64,000 nt of DNA, taken from NCBI GenBank assembly GCA_910578865.1, contig CAJTRM010000012.1:1-64000 (forward strand). Direction: 5' to 3'. The notes beneath the pieces were generated by a model, which did no database searches, had not been told where the DNA came from, and worked only from the letters and a program-made list of their open reading frames with translations. This document shows positions 8,584 to 15,848 of the stretch, one piece after another. The DNA is from an uncultured Dorea sp. (GTDB lineage Bacteria > Bacillota_A > Clostridia > Lachnospirales > Lachnospiraceae). The position numbers and the translations under genes are program-made. The stretch's first letter is position 1. The number at the start of each line of letters is the position of its first letter.

Positions 8584-8659
8584 ATAAAATCCCACCCTTT
8601 TTCTGCGGAAGGGGCCGGATCATTCTCCGCACCCCGCCGCTTTTACCGTCACGTACTGA

Positions 8660-9079
8660 CTATTTCAATATCGGAAGAATTTTTTCCACATCATCGTGCG
8701 GTCTTGGGATTACATGGGTAGCTACCAGCTCGCCAAGTCTTCCTGCACTTTCAGCTCCGGACTCAACTGCTGATTTCACTGCTCCTACATCTCCGCGTAC
8801 CATAACACTTACAAGGCCGGAACCGATCTTCTCTGTTCCTACCAATGTTACGTTTGCTGCTTTCAGCATGGTGTCTGCAGCCTCGATCGCTGCTACCAGA
8901 CCTCTTGTTTCAACCATTCCTAATGCTTCCTGCTGTGCCATCCTTTTTTCCTCCTTTGGCTGTTGTTGTTGATTTACTCTTTGTACCGTTTTACCGGGAG
9001 CCTTGGCTGCTGCAGCCTTGGCTGTCGTTTTTGCTGCTTTTGTTGCAGGCTTTGCTGCAGTCTTCTTTTCTTCCGCCAT
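8660..9079 (-). CDS. Hexameric shell protein (BMC-H, PduA/PduJ-like) with Lys/Ala-rich N-terminal tail
   Basis: The last 93 residues are a canonical PduA/PduJ shell subunit (QEALGMVETRGLVAAIEAAD, then VTLVGTEKIGSGLVSVMVRG and ATHVIPRPHDDVEKILP). In front is a 46-residue tail with 10 lysines, 2 arginines, many alanines and a Q4 run, like an H1-type basic tail. Two starts look functional. ATG 9079 has GGAGG 8 bases upstream. In-frame ATG 8941 has AAAGGAGG 8 bases upstream and yields a normal 93-residue subunit nearly identical to the gene at 9427. Both isoforms may be made. The tail could face the lumen or cytoplasm and bind acidic partners or nucleic acid; this is inference. Confidence 0.93.
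   Translation of the reverse strand: MAEEKKTAAKPATKAAKTTAKAAAAKAPGKTVQRVNQQQQPKEEKRMAQQEALGMVETRGLVAAIEAADTMLKAANVTLVGTEKIGSGLVSVMVRGDVGAVKSAVESGAESAGRLGELVATHVIPRPHDDVEKILPILK
8941..8957 (-). promoter_or_regulatory. Internal ribosome binding site and second start of the tailed shell gene
   Basis: AAAGGAGG (8950-8957, minus strand) lies 8 bases before an in-frame ATG at 8941 inside the tailed shell gene. It matches the consensus better than many primary sites in the window and would start a tail-less BMC-H subunit. Confidence 0.7.
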
Positions 9080-9096
9080 CTCTCCTGCCTCCTACT

Positions 9097-9378
9097 TTAC
9101 AATCGGCTGGCGCTTAACTGAACCATCTTTACGATTTCCTCATGGGGATTCGCAATAACAGCCCTGGCCACGATCTCCTTGATCGACTTCGCGGATGCCG
9201 CCTCAACGGCCTCCGTCACGGCTGACACGCTTCCTTGTATTACGATCGTTACAAGTCTGCCGCCCAGCTTTTTTTCCCATGTCACAAATTCTACATCTGC
9301 TGTCTTAAGCATAATGTCGATTGCAGTAATTGCCGCCGATGTACTGGGGATTTCAATAAATCCATATGCTTTTCCCAT
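9097..9378 (-). CDS. Hexameric shell protein (BMC-H), divergent
   Basis: Single BMC-domain shell subunit of 93 residues starting MGKAYGFIEIPSTSAAITAID. It keeps the fold pattern (V/I-E-strand, then LGGRLVTIVIQGSVSAVTEAV and a C-terminal VIANPHEEIVKM) but is clearly less PduA-like than its neighbours. The usual loop after VTLVGTEKIGSG is replaced by VEFVTWEKKLGGRL, which should change the pore and hexamer surface. It lies 17 bases upstream of the tailed BMC-H gene. Confidence 0.9.
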   Translation of the reverse strand: MGKAYGFIEIPSTSAAITAIDIMLKTADVEFVTWEKKLGGRLVTIVIQGSVSAVTEAVEAASAKSIKEIVARAVIANPHEEIVKMVQLSASRL

Positions 9379-9426
9379 GAAACCGACTCCTCACTCTTCG
9401 TTTCATTTGTCAGTATCAACTTCTGA

Positions 9427-9702
9427 CTAGATTGTTGGCAGGATCTTCTCTACATCGTTGTGCGGTCTTGGGATCACATGAGTAGCTACCAGTTCGCCGA
9501 GTCTTCCTGCACTCTCAGAACCAGCCTCTACAGCTGCCTTAACAGCTCCTACGTCCCCGCGTACCATAACCGTTACAAGTCCGGAACCGATCTTCTCTGT
9601 CCCTACCAATGTTACCTCTGCTGACTTTGTCATTGCATCTGCTGCCTCAATCGCTGCTGTAAGTCCTCTTGTTTCAACCATTCCTAATGCCTGCTGTGCC
9701 AT
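9427..9702 (-). CDS. Hexameric shell protein (BMC-H), PduA/PduJ-like
   Basis: Canonical 91-residue hexamer subunit (MAQQALGMVETRGLTAAIEA, TLVGTEKIGSGLVTVMVRG, THVIPRPHNDVEKILP). It differs from the core of the tailed subunit at 8660 at only a minority of positions, so the two are recent paralogs. The pore loop KIGSG is conserved and should pass small polar substrates such as 1,2-propanediol. A strong AGGAGG site precedes the ATG within an A/T-rich 50-base leader. It is probably one of the major shell components. Confidence 0.94.
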   Translation of the reverse strand: MAQQALGMVETRGLTAAIEAADAMTKSAEVTLVGTEKIGSGLVTVMVRGDVGAVKAAVEAGSESAGRLGELVATHVIPRPHNDVEKILPTI

Positions 9703-9752
9703 TTTAAATTCCTCCTGATTTTTTTATTTTTTGAATTTGATATTATAAGATA

Positions 9753-10070
9753 TTATCTCGTTTTATCCATACCACTGATCTTTAACATTTTTTCAGTGTC
9801 TTTTTCGGGCCTTGGAATTACATATGTCGTAATTACCCCCGTGATCTCGTTTGCCTTTGCCACTGCCGCCTCTACCGCCGCTTCCACGGCTGCAACGCTT
9901 CCTCTGAATTTCACTGCCACGATCAGCGGCACAGGCAGTGCATCTGCATTTGCCGGCTTGTTTTTGTCAAATGCCTCCAACCGGACATCCGCCGCCTTAC
10001 ACCCGGCATCTGCCGCTGCAAAAGCTGCGACCAGACCAAATAGTTCTACGATTCCAACTGCCTCTCCCAT
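9753..10070 (-). CDS. Hexameric shell protein (BMC-H) with loop insertion
   Basis: BMC-domain subunit of 105 residues (MGEAVGIVELFGLVAAFAAAD ... ITTYVIPRPEKDTEKMLK). A proline/asparagine insertion (about residues 36-47, DKNKPANADALPVP) replaces the usual pore-adjacent strand turn, and a short C-terminal tail follows. No cysteine cluster is seen at the C-terminus, so it is not a typical Fe-S-bearing PduK. It lies between the Zn alcohol dehydrogenase and the PduA-like gene. A special pore or assembly role is likely but unproven. Confidence 0.88.
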   Translation of the reverse strand: MGEAVGIVELFGLVAAFAAADAGCKAADVRLEAFDKNKPANADALPVPLIVAVKFRGSVAAVEAAVEAAVAKANEITGVITTYVIPRPEKDTEKMLKISGMDKTR

Positions 10071-10088
10071 ATGTATCTCTCCTATTTA

Positions 10089-11294
10089 CTATTGGTTGAT
10101 GATTGCAATCTTCAGACCTTCCATCTTCAGATTTGTCACATGGGCCTCGTTGATCTGATCCAGCGGGAATCTGTGAGTAATGAGCTTGCTCATCGGCAGG
10201 CCGATTCCCTTTGCCCTCTTTAAGAAATCAAAGGTCGTAGCGTAATCTCTCAGAGTGTATACCCAGGAACCAACGGTAGTGATCTCCTTAGAGCAGATAT
10301 CAAAGTGCGGATTGATAGTCGCATCCCCGCCGTTGATAAAGAATCCAAGCTCACAGAGTCCGCCGCCGTTGCGTATAAATTTGTAGATGTTCGCGTGTGC
10401 CACCGGAGATCCGGTACACTGGAACGCAAAATCTGCCAGGTGCCCGTCAAAGCAGTTCTCCACTGCCCCTGCAAGAGCCTCAATACCTTTGTGATCTTTA
10501 AAGTTTACGGATTTGGTAGCGCCCATTTCCTTCGCAAAATCCAGCCTCTTCTGCTCTCCGTCCACAGCTACGATATTCTCAATCCCCATCGTACGCAGGA
10601 TTGCGATACAGATCAGCCCGATAGGGCCGCAGCCCTGTACAACGACTCTGCTGTTGAATCTTAAAATCCCTGTAGTCTTCGCACGCTCCACTGCGTGAAT
10701 CAATACTGCACATGGTTCGATCAGGATCCTGGAATCCAGATCCAGGTCACTGACATTAAACACTGTGGAACCGCCGCGGATTACAATATAGTCTGCAAAC
10801 CAGCCGTTCAGGTGGATGTCGTCATCCGGAAGCAGGCCGTAAACATCGGCTCCGCCTACATTCTGCTTGTTCAGGTCATACATGGTAATGTCCGGATTAT
10901 CCTTGAAGATCATACAGGTAACAACCTTGTCTCCAAGCTTTAAGTCCTTGCCTGCGCTGTCTTTCTTTACATTTTTGCCCATCTTTACGATCTCTCCGGT
11001 TCCCTCATGGCCGAGAACAACCGGGATCAGTGAAAATGGGTCTCTCTTGAATTCGTGGGCGTCTGTTCCGCACACGCCGCACCCTTCAACCTTTACAAGA
11101 ATATCATCGTCCCCGATCTCCGGAATCGGATATTCCTTAATATCATAATGCTCCAATGCCGTGAGCATTGCTACTTTTGATGTGGCAGGAATTGCTCTGT
11201 CCGCCGCCGTCCCGGAAACTGCCGGTGATTTTTCCAGCATCCCTTCCAGCACCTGCTTCACAATGGCTTCCACATTAACTGAATTCATATCCAT
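10089..11294 (-). CDS. Zinc-type alcohol dehydrogenase (MDR) with N-terminal encapsulation peptide
   Basis: Medium-chain dehydrogenase of 401 residues. The catalytic zinc site is GCGVCGTDAHEF, then GHEGTGE, and the Rossmann loop is VVQGCGPIGLICIAIL. The usual four-cysteine structural-zinc lobe is missing. Residues 5-22 (VNVEAIVKQVLEGMLEKS) form an encapsulation-type helix joined by a linker rich in Ala, Pro and Ser. The start is ATG 11294, 8 bases after GGAGG; a longer frame from a TTG at 11309 overlaps that site. In this locus it probably reduces lactaldehyde to 1,2-propanediol, leaving propanal reduction to PduQ, but the two roles could be swapped. Confidence 0.88.
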   Translation of the reverse strand: MDMNSVNVEAIVKQVLEGMLEKSPAVSGTAADRAIPATSKVAMLTALEHYDIKEYPIPEIGDDDILVKVEGCGVCGTDAHEFKRDPFSLIPVVLGHEGTGEIVKMGKNVKKDSAGKDLKLGDKVVTCMIFKDNPDITMYDLNKQNVGGADVYGLLPDDDIHLNGWFADYIVIRGGSTVFNVSDLDLDSRILIEPCAVLIHAVERAKTTGILRFNSRVVVQGCGPIGLICIAILRTMGIENIVAVDGEQKRLDFAKEMGATKSVNFKDHKGIEALAGAVENCFDGHLADFAFQCTGSPVAHANIYKFIRNGGGLCELGFFINGGDATINPHFDICSKEITTVGSWVYTLRDYATTFDFLKRAKGIGLPMSKLITHRFPLDQINEAHVTNLKMEGLKIAIINQ

Positions 11295-11310
11295 AGTCTT
11301 CTCCTCCAAC

Positions 11311-12699
11311 TTAACGAATGCATAAGCTTTCTGACATTACGCAACGTCTTCTTTTTGTAAATGTACTTGCACTTGTAAGGCCCTCGCCTGTCCTGCTCGC
11401 GATGGTAAACGTACAGAAGCCCTCGCCGCCGAATCCAAGCGCTGCGTAAGAAGGCGCATTTTTCACCAGGATCGCAGTGTCAATCGCCTTGGCATAACGT
11501 GTGATATTGTCAATATTCTTTGAGTGGATATGGGCGGAATGACGGTTGCCGTGCTCCAGCCATACGGCCTTCTCAACTGCATCCTCAAAATCCTTCGCAC
11601 GCACAACACCCAGTATCGGCATCATCAGTTCTGTGGCGATCAGAGGATGTTCCTTCTCACCCTCAAATACGATACATCTGATATTATCCGGCACAGTCAC
11701 TCCGATCATGCCAAGCAGTGTCTTGGCATCACGTCCCACACATTTCCGGTTAAGTCCCTTTGGAGTCAGCACTGTATTTACTAATTTATCCTGCTCCTCT
11801 TTGGATGCGAGGTAGCAGCCCTGCTCCGTGGTCATATAGTGCATCAGTTCGGATACGACAGAATCCACTGCCACGATCTCCTTCTCTGCAATACACGGAA
11901 GGTTATTGTCAAAGGTGCACCCATTTACAATATCTCCTGCTGCTTTCCGGATGTCTGCCGTCTCGTCCACAAGTGCCGGAGGATTACCTGACCCTGCTCC
12001 GATCCCTCTTCTTCCGGAAGAGAGCACTGCCGTCACCACTCCCGGGCCTCCGGTTGCAGCGATCAGCTGGATATCCTTATGCTTCATCATAATGTTGCTG
12101 CTGTCCATAGTCGGCTTTATGACTGTACATGCAATGTTTTCCGGACCGCCTGCCTCCAGGGATGCCTCATTCAGCATATTGATGGCATATTGTGACGTTT
12201 TGACCGCCGCAGGATGAGGGTTAAATACAACCGTATTGCCGCCTGCCAGCATCCCGATGGTATTGCATATAACGGTCTCGCTTGGGTTTGTACACGGGGT
12301 GATCGCCCCGATAACACCGAACGGCCCCATCTCGATCAGCGTCAGCCCTTTATCCCCGGACCATGCCGTTGTAGTGATATCTTCCGTTCCCGGGGTCTTC
12401 TCTGCAACTAATTGGTGCTTTAAGATCTTATGGGGAACATTTCCCATCCCTGTCTCTTCCACACCCATGCGTGCCAGGATCTCTGCGTTTTCTTTGGTCT
12501 TTCTCCGGATATTTGAAATAATCTGCTCTCTCTGATCCATAGACATTCTGTGAACATAGGACTGTGCCTTTTTTGCCGCTGCGATCGCATCGTTCATATC
12601 GGCAAATATACCTTTGCTCCCGGACGTGCCTGCTGCCAGCTGAAGTTTTGCCATTACTTCTTTCACAACATCCTGAACCATCTGTTCATTTATAGACAC
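11311..12699 (-). CDS. pduP: CoA-acylating propionaldehyde dehydrogenase PduP
   Basis: Oxidises propanal with CoA and NAD+ to propionyl-CoA inside the compartment. The 462 residues follow the PduP/EutE pattern: FGVIGAITPCTNPSET, ATGGPGVVTAVLSSGRRGIG, and catalytic Cys269 in FDNNLPCIAEKE. Residues 5-20 (EQMVQDVVKEVMAKLQ) are a typical encapsulation helix, followed by a G/S linker. The start is GTG 12699, 7 bases after AAAGGAGG, and overlaps the end of the PduO-like gene by 10 bases. The C-terminus ends in a basic, cysteine-containing tail (KRRRCVMSESLCIR). Confidence 0.94.
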   Translation of the reverse strand: MSINEQMVQDVVKEVMAKLQLAAGTSGSKGIFADMNDAIAAAKKAQSYVHRMSMDQREQIISNIRRKTKENAEILARMGVEETGMGNVPHKILKHQLVAEKTPGTEDITTTAWSGDKGLTLIEMGPFGVIGAITPCTNPSETVICNTIGMLAGGNTVVFNPHPAAVKTSQYAINMLNEASLEAGGPENIACTVIKPTMDSSNIMMKHKDIQLIAATGGPGVVTAVLSSGRRGIGAGSGNPPALVDETADIRKAAGDIVNGCTFDNNLPCIAEKEIVAVDSVVSELMHYMTTEQGCYLASKEEQDKLVNTVLTPKGLNRKCVGRDAKTLLGMIGVTVPDNIRCIVFEGEKEHPLIATELMMPILGVVRAKDFEDAVEKAVWLEHGNRHSAHIHSKNIDNITRYAKAIDTAILVKNAPSYAALGFGGEGFCTFTIASRTGEGLTSASTFTKRRRCVMSESLCIR

Positions 12700-13205
12700 G
12701 AAATTACCTCCTTTAATATCTCCCTGCCGTAAGCTGCAAGAAATGTATCTTCTTCGGCACTTCCGCCGCTCACGCCAAGGGCTCCTATGATATTTCCTTC
12801 TGACTCCAGCGGTTCCCCGCCGCCGAAGATCACGATCTTTCCTTCATTGGTAAACTGGATCCCATAGAGGGGCTGTCCTGGCTGGCTCAATTCTCCAAGC
12901 TTCGCCGTGGACATCTTAAGGCCTGCCGAGGTGTACGTCTTGTTCACTGCAATATCATAGCTGGCAATATATGCGCCGTCCATGCAGTGTACCGCCGTAA
13001 TCCTCCCTGCCTGATCTGAAACCGCGATCACCACCGCAAGCCCCATCTCAGCTGCCTTTTGTTCCACTCTCCCGATCAGGGACTTTGCCAGAGCCAATGT
13101 CATTTTGTGCTTTTTGCATCTGCACGTATGAGATTTCGCATCCTGTCCCGCGGACATCTGTTTTATCACCGATTCCACAGCCTTTGAAATCATCTGTTCG
13201 TCCAT
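12690..13205 (-). CDS. PduO C-terminal/GlcG/HbpS-like protein with encapsulation peptide
   Basis: 171 residues. Positions 38-165 form the GlcG/HbpS (DUF336) domain, seen in AEMGLAVVIAVSDQAGRITA, then FGGGEPL and IIGALGVSGGSAEEDTFLA. The N-terminus (MDEQMISKAVESVIKQMSAG) is an encapsulation-type helix, followed by a His/Cys segment with H26, C28, C30 and H33. Relatives in PduO C-termini and HbpS bind heme or corrinoid-like ligands. There is no adenosyltransferase domain, which fits a B12-independent locus. It may handle heme, flavin or redox stress inside the shell (inference). Confidence 0.85.
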   Translation of the reverse strand: MDEQMISKAVESVIKQMSAGQDAKSHTCRCKKHKMTLALAKSLIGRVEQKAAEMGLAVVIAVSDQAGRITAVHCMDGAYIASYDIAVNKTYTSAGLKMSTAKLGELSQPGQPLYGIQFTNEGKIVIFGGGEPLESEGNIIGALGVSGGSAEEDTFLAAYGREILKEVISCL

Positions 13206-13230
13206 AACATTCCTCTCTGTCGGGAAGGGA

Positions 13231-14031
13231 TTACATTCCCAGCTGCTCCATAACCTTCTTTGTGATAGAAGCTACTAATTCATTATCCGGAGTTCCCTGT
13301 GCACTTGTGCAACCGCCGGAACAATTATGGCAGCTTTCCTTGCCGCTCTTTGCATTCGGGCAGAGGTTTGCCGGATGTTTGCCCGGAAGGCCCATTTTCC
13401 TTCTGATATCATATAATTTAGCAATCTGCTCTTTGTCAAATTCCTTCGGTCCGCCCAACATTTTAGACTTGTACAGAAGCTCCGCGTAGAACTCGATGGA
13501 CTCCATCTTATGATATGCATTTAACAGATCCGGACCCCAGGACAGCGCTCCGTGATTCTCAAGCAGTACCTGGTCGAAATATGGCAGATACTCTTCTACT
13601 GCATCCGGAATCTCCATGGTGGAAGGAGTGCCGTATTTTGCGATCGGAACACAGCCCAGTGCAATAACAGCCTCCGGCATGATCGGTGCTGTCAGCGGGA
13701 TCCCTGCAATAGCAAATGATGTTGCATAGCTTGGATGAGCATGTACCACAGCATTTACGTCCGGCCTCTTCTCGTAGACGCGCATATGCATCTTAATCTC
13801 CGAAGACGGGCGGAAGCTGCCGTTTGCCTGAAGTACATTTCCTTTCGCATCTACTTTACAGATATATTCCGGTGTCATGAATCCTTTGCTTACCCCTGTC
13901 GGTGTGCATAAGAACTCGTTGTTGTTTAATTTTACTGAAAAGTTACCGTCATTGGCTGCAACCATTCCTCTGTTGTATACCCTTCTTCCGATCTCGCACA
14001 TTAACTTTTTCAGCTCAAATTCGTTTTGCAT
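13231..14031 (-). CDS. fucA: Class II L-fuculose-phosphate-type aldolase with C-terminal encapsulation peptide
   Basis: Splits L-fuculose-1-phosphate (or rhamnulose-1-phosphate) to DHAP and L-lactaldehyde, supplying the microcompartment. E78 (SSEIKMH), H97, H99 (VHAHPSYAT) and H160 (ENHGALS) match catalytic E73 and zinc ligands H92, H94, H155 of E. coli FucA with a constant offset of five. The 266 residues exceed the usual ~215 because of an added C-terminus. That extension has a cysteine-rich linker (C224, C234, C237, C241) and a final helix NELVASITKKVMEQLGM of encapsulation type. The gene has its own predicted promoter. Sugar isomerase and transporter genes are not in the window. Confidence 0.9.
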   Translation of the reverse strand: MQNEFELKKLMCEIGRRVYNRGMVAANDGNFSVKLNNNEFLCTPTGVSKGFMTPEYICKVDAKGNVLQANGSFRPSSEIKMHMRVYEKRPDVNAVVHAHPSYATSFAIAGIPLTAPIMPEAVIALGCVPIAKYGTPSTMEIPDAVEEYLPYFDQVLLENHGALSWGPDLLNAYHKMESIEFYAELLYKSKMLGGPKEFDKEQIAKLYDIRRKMGLPGKHPANLCPNAKSGKESCHNCSGGCTSAQGTPDNELVASITKKVMEQLGM

Positions 14032-14080
14032 CTTTCATTCCTCCTTATTTTCGACAAATTAAGACTCATTTGCCTGGTTT

Positions 14081-14096
14081 CGTTGTTTCTATTTCG
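14081..14096. promoter_or_regulatory. Candidate DeoR-type operator 1 (fucA promoter)
   Basis: CGTTGTTTCTATTTCG lies directly downstream of the fucA -10 box, around the expected start point. It shares the core TTGTTTCT with sites at 14138 and 18538. Its position fits repression by the locus DeoR protein. Confidence 0.5.
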
Positions 14097-14125
14097 ATAT
14101 TAACACACAAAACCACATGCGTCAA
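14097..14125 (-). promoter_or_regulatory. Sigma-A promoter of the fucA-pduP-shell unit
   Basis: On the minus strand TTGACG (14120-14125) is followed after 17 bases by TAATAT (14097-14102). It lies in the 140-base gap between the GTPase gene and fucA and is flanked on both sides by TTGTTTCT elements. Confidence 0.72.
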
Positions 14126-14137
14126 TATTGATAGATG

Positions 14138-14151
14138 TTGTTTCTGTTGTG
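14138..14151. promoter_or_regulatory. Candidate DeoR-type operator 2 (fucA promoter)
   Basis: TTGTTTCTGTTGTG lies just upstream of the fucA -35 box. Together with the copy at 14081 it brackets the promoter, as expected for a looping or cooperative DeoR-family repressor. Confidence 0.5.
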
Positions 14152-14171
14152 ATTTAATAATTTCACACATA

Positions 14172-14657
14172 TCAGGACATTTCTTCTGTGTTGTTTTTGT
14201 TGGGCTCTTCTTCCCAGGGCATCACGTCCCCGTCCTCACGGAGATACTCCAGCAATTCCGGAATCCCTTTATTGGCCCTGGAATTTACAAAAAATATTTT
14301 TTTACACCCGGCAAGCTCAAGCCAGCGCTTCGCCCGCACCGGGTCTGCGCCCTCCACATCTACCTTCGTCACGATCCCGATCACCTCACGGTTAGCCATG
14401 GGGGTGATATTGGGCGGATACAGAGAATATGGTTCCGTGGCAGAGAGCAAAAGCCCCACAAGGTCTGCCTCATATGAATATAATGCCAGGGCATAACCCA
14501 GTGATTTGGTCTGGGCATATTCGCCGGGGGTGTCGATCACAACGTCAAAATGATTGACATACTGCGTTTTGTGATACTCAATCTTTTCTCCGCGAAGCGC
14601 CTGTGTCAGTGTAGTCTTCCCACATTCACTTCTTCCCATTAATACAATCTTCTTCAT
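14172..14657 (-). CDS. EutP/PduV-like small GTPase
   Basis: Ras-like P-loop protein, 161 residues. The Walker A is GRSECGKTTL (about 7-16), DTPGEY is the G3 region, and TKVD is the G4 motif. It matches EutP/PduV, which associate with microcompartments and may influence their positioning or activity; the molecular role is not settled. The start is ATG 14657 with AAGGA 7 bases upstream; the longer frame from 14681 would overlap the preceding shell gene. It is the last gene before the fucA promoter gap. Confidence 0.9.
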   Translation of the reverse strand: MKKIVLMGRSECGKTTLTQALRGEKIEYHKTQYVNHFDVVIDTPGEYAQTKSLGYALALYSYEADLVGLLLSATEPYSLYPPNITPMANREVIGIVTKVDVEGADPVRAKRWLELAGCKKIFFVNSRANKGIPELLEYLREDGDVMPWEEEPNKNNTEEMS

Positions 14658-14659
14658 TG

Positions 14660-15034
14660 CTATGTCCTTGTAATGCCGCAAACAGTAAATCCCATCTTCT
14701 CTTCCACGTAATCCAGGATTGCTTTCAGAGAAGATTCCGTCTCCGATATAGTGCCGGTCACAATCAGCGTCCCGCTGAAACGGTCCACAAACCCAAGCTC
14801 CACTCCGGCCGACTTCACGGCAATATCCGCCGCGATCACCGCCGTCTCTGCCGGGCTGATGGTGATAATGCCGATGGCGGATTTAGAATAGTCCATATTG
14901 GGATTAAGTCCAAGCTTCTCATACAGCTGTGCATCCGGGTTGGCGATCAGATGGGCGATCGTGATCTGCTTCCCCGGAACCAGCTCCTGGATGATCCTGA
15001 TCTTTCCACTGCCGGATAATAATTCTTCGTTCAT
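14660..15034 (-). CDS. Circularly permuted BMC-H shell protein, EutS/PduU-like
   Basis: 124 residues. The segment IRIIQELVPGKQITIAHLIANP at the N-terminus forms the extra beta-barrel strand of EutS/PduU, then SAIGIITISPAETAVIAADIAVKSAGVELGFVD gives the permuted BMC core. In relatives such hexamers have a plugged pore and can anchor PduV-type GTPases, and here the GTPase gene follows after 2 bases. The start is ATG 15034 behind GGAGGG; an in-frame start at 15055 would overlap the activase gene. Confidence 0.9.
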   Translation of the reverse strand: MNEELLSGSGKIRIIQELVPGKQITIAHLIANPDAQLYEKLGLNPNMDYSKSAIGIITISPAETAVIAADIAVKSAGVELGFVDRFSGTLIVTGTISETESSLKAILDYVEEKMGFTVCGITRT

Positions 15035-15036
15035 CC

Positions 15037-15831
15037 CTACCCTCCGATCTGGCAATCCAGCCCTGACGCCTCAATTGCCGCCTTCTTAAGCATCCTCATG
15101 TAATCATTGGACGGGGGGAGGATATCTTTCATCAGGTATTCCCTGCCCAGCCCTTCATATTTGTCCTGGCCCAGCCTGTGATACGGAAGCAGGTGCATCC
15201 TTTTCACTCCGCGCAGGCCTGCCGCATATCTTGCGATGGACGTGATCTCGTCCTTCCTGTCGTTGAACCCCGGGATTACAGGCACGCGGATTACCAGGTC
15301 AGTCATGCCTGAATCTGCTATTTTCTTTGCATTTTCAAGCATCAGTTCATTGGAACGCCCCGTAAACTCTTTATGCTTCCCGGGATTCGTGTGCTTGATG
15401 TCCATCAGATACTGATCCAGGTACGGAAGGATGCTCTCGATCACCTCAAAAGGAGCGCACCCCATACTCTCCATGGCAGTGTTGATTCCCCGCTCTTTGG
15501 CTGCCCGCAGAAGATCTCTTGCAAACTCCGGCTGACAGAGACTCTCGCCGCCCGACAGGGTAAGTCCTCCGCCGGATCTCCGGTAATAAGGGCGGTCCTT
15601 TTCCACCACCTCCATCACCTTCCCGACGGTAATATCCTCACCGATCGTCTTCGGTTTTCCCTGCACCATCATCGTCTGGATCTCATATTCCTGTGACTCA
15701 GGATTACAGCACCATCTGCACCGCAGCACACAGCCTTTTAAAAATACAATTGTCCGTATCCCTGTTCCGTCATGTATGGAAAACCTCTGTATGTCGAAGA
15801 TACGGCCCCGGGTTTTCATGTAATCCATCAT
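15037..15831 (-). CDS. Glycyl-radical-enzyme activase (radical SAM)
   Basis: Generates the glycyl radical on the adjacent dehydratase using S-adenosylmethionine and a [4Fe-4S] cluster. The 264 residues contain the CxxxCxxC motif as C34, C38, C41 (CVLRCRWC), the N-terminal SIHDGTGIRT segment and the SAM-binding LTLSGGESL. Unlike many diol- and choline-type activases, no second eight-cysteine ferredoxin insertion follows the radical SAM motif; the chain goes from CNPESQ almost directly to VMEVVEK. That makes it a short, PflA-like form. The gene is 17 bases downstream of the dehydratase stop. Confidence 0.93.
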   Translation of the reverse strand: MMDYMKTRGRIFDIQRFSIHDGTGIRTIVFLKGCVLRCRWCCNPESQEYEIQTMMVQGKPKTIGEDITVGKVMEVVEKDRPYYRRSGGGLTLSGGESLCQPEFARDLLRAAKERGINTAMESMGCAPFEVIESILPYLDQYLMDIKHTNPGKHKEFTGRSNELMLENAKKIADSGMTDLVIRVPVIPGFNDRKDEITSIARYAAGLRGVKRMHLLPYHRLGQDKYEGLGREYLMKDILPPSNDYMRMLKKAAIEASGLDCQIGG

Positions 15832-15848
15832 ATTCTACCTTTCTTCTG

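Noticed and set aside
9703..9752. Internal promoter before the PduA-like gene at 9427
   Set aside because: A TATAAT word exists in the A/T-rich leader, but the -35 position (ATGGAT) is poor.
12690..13205. ATP:cobalamin adenosyltransferase PduO
   Set aside because: Only the C-terminal GlcG/HbpS-like domain is present; the adenosyltransferase N-domain is absent.
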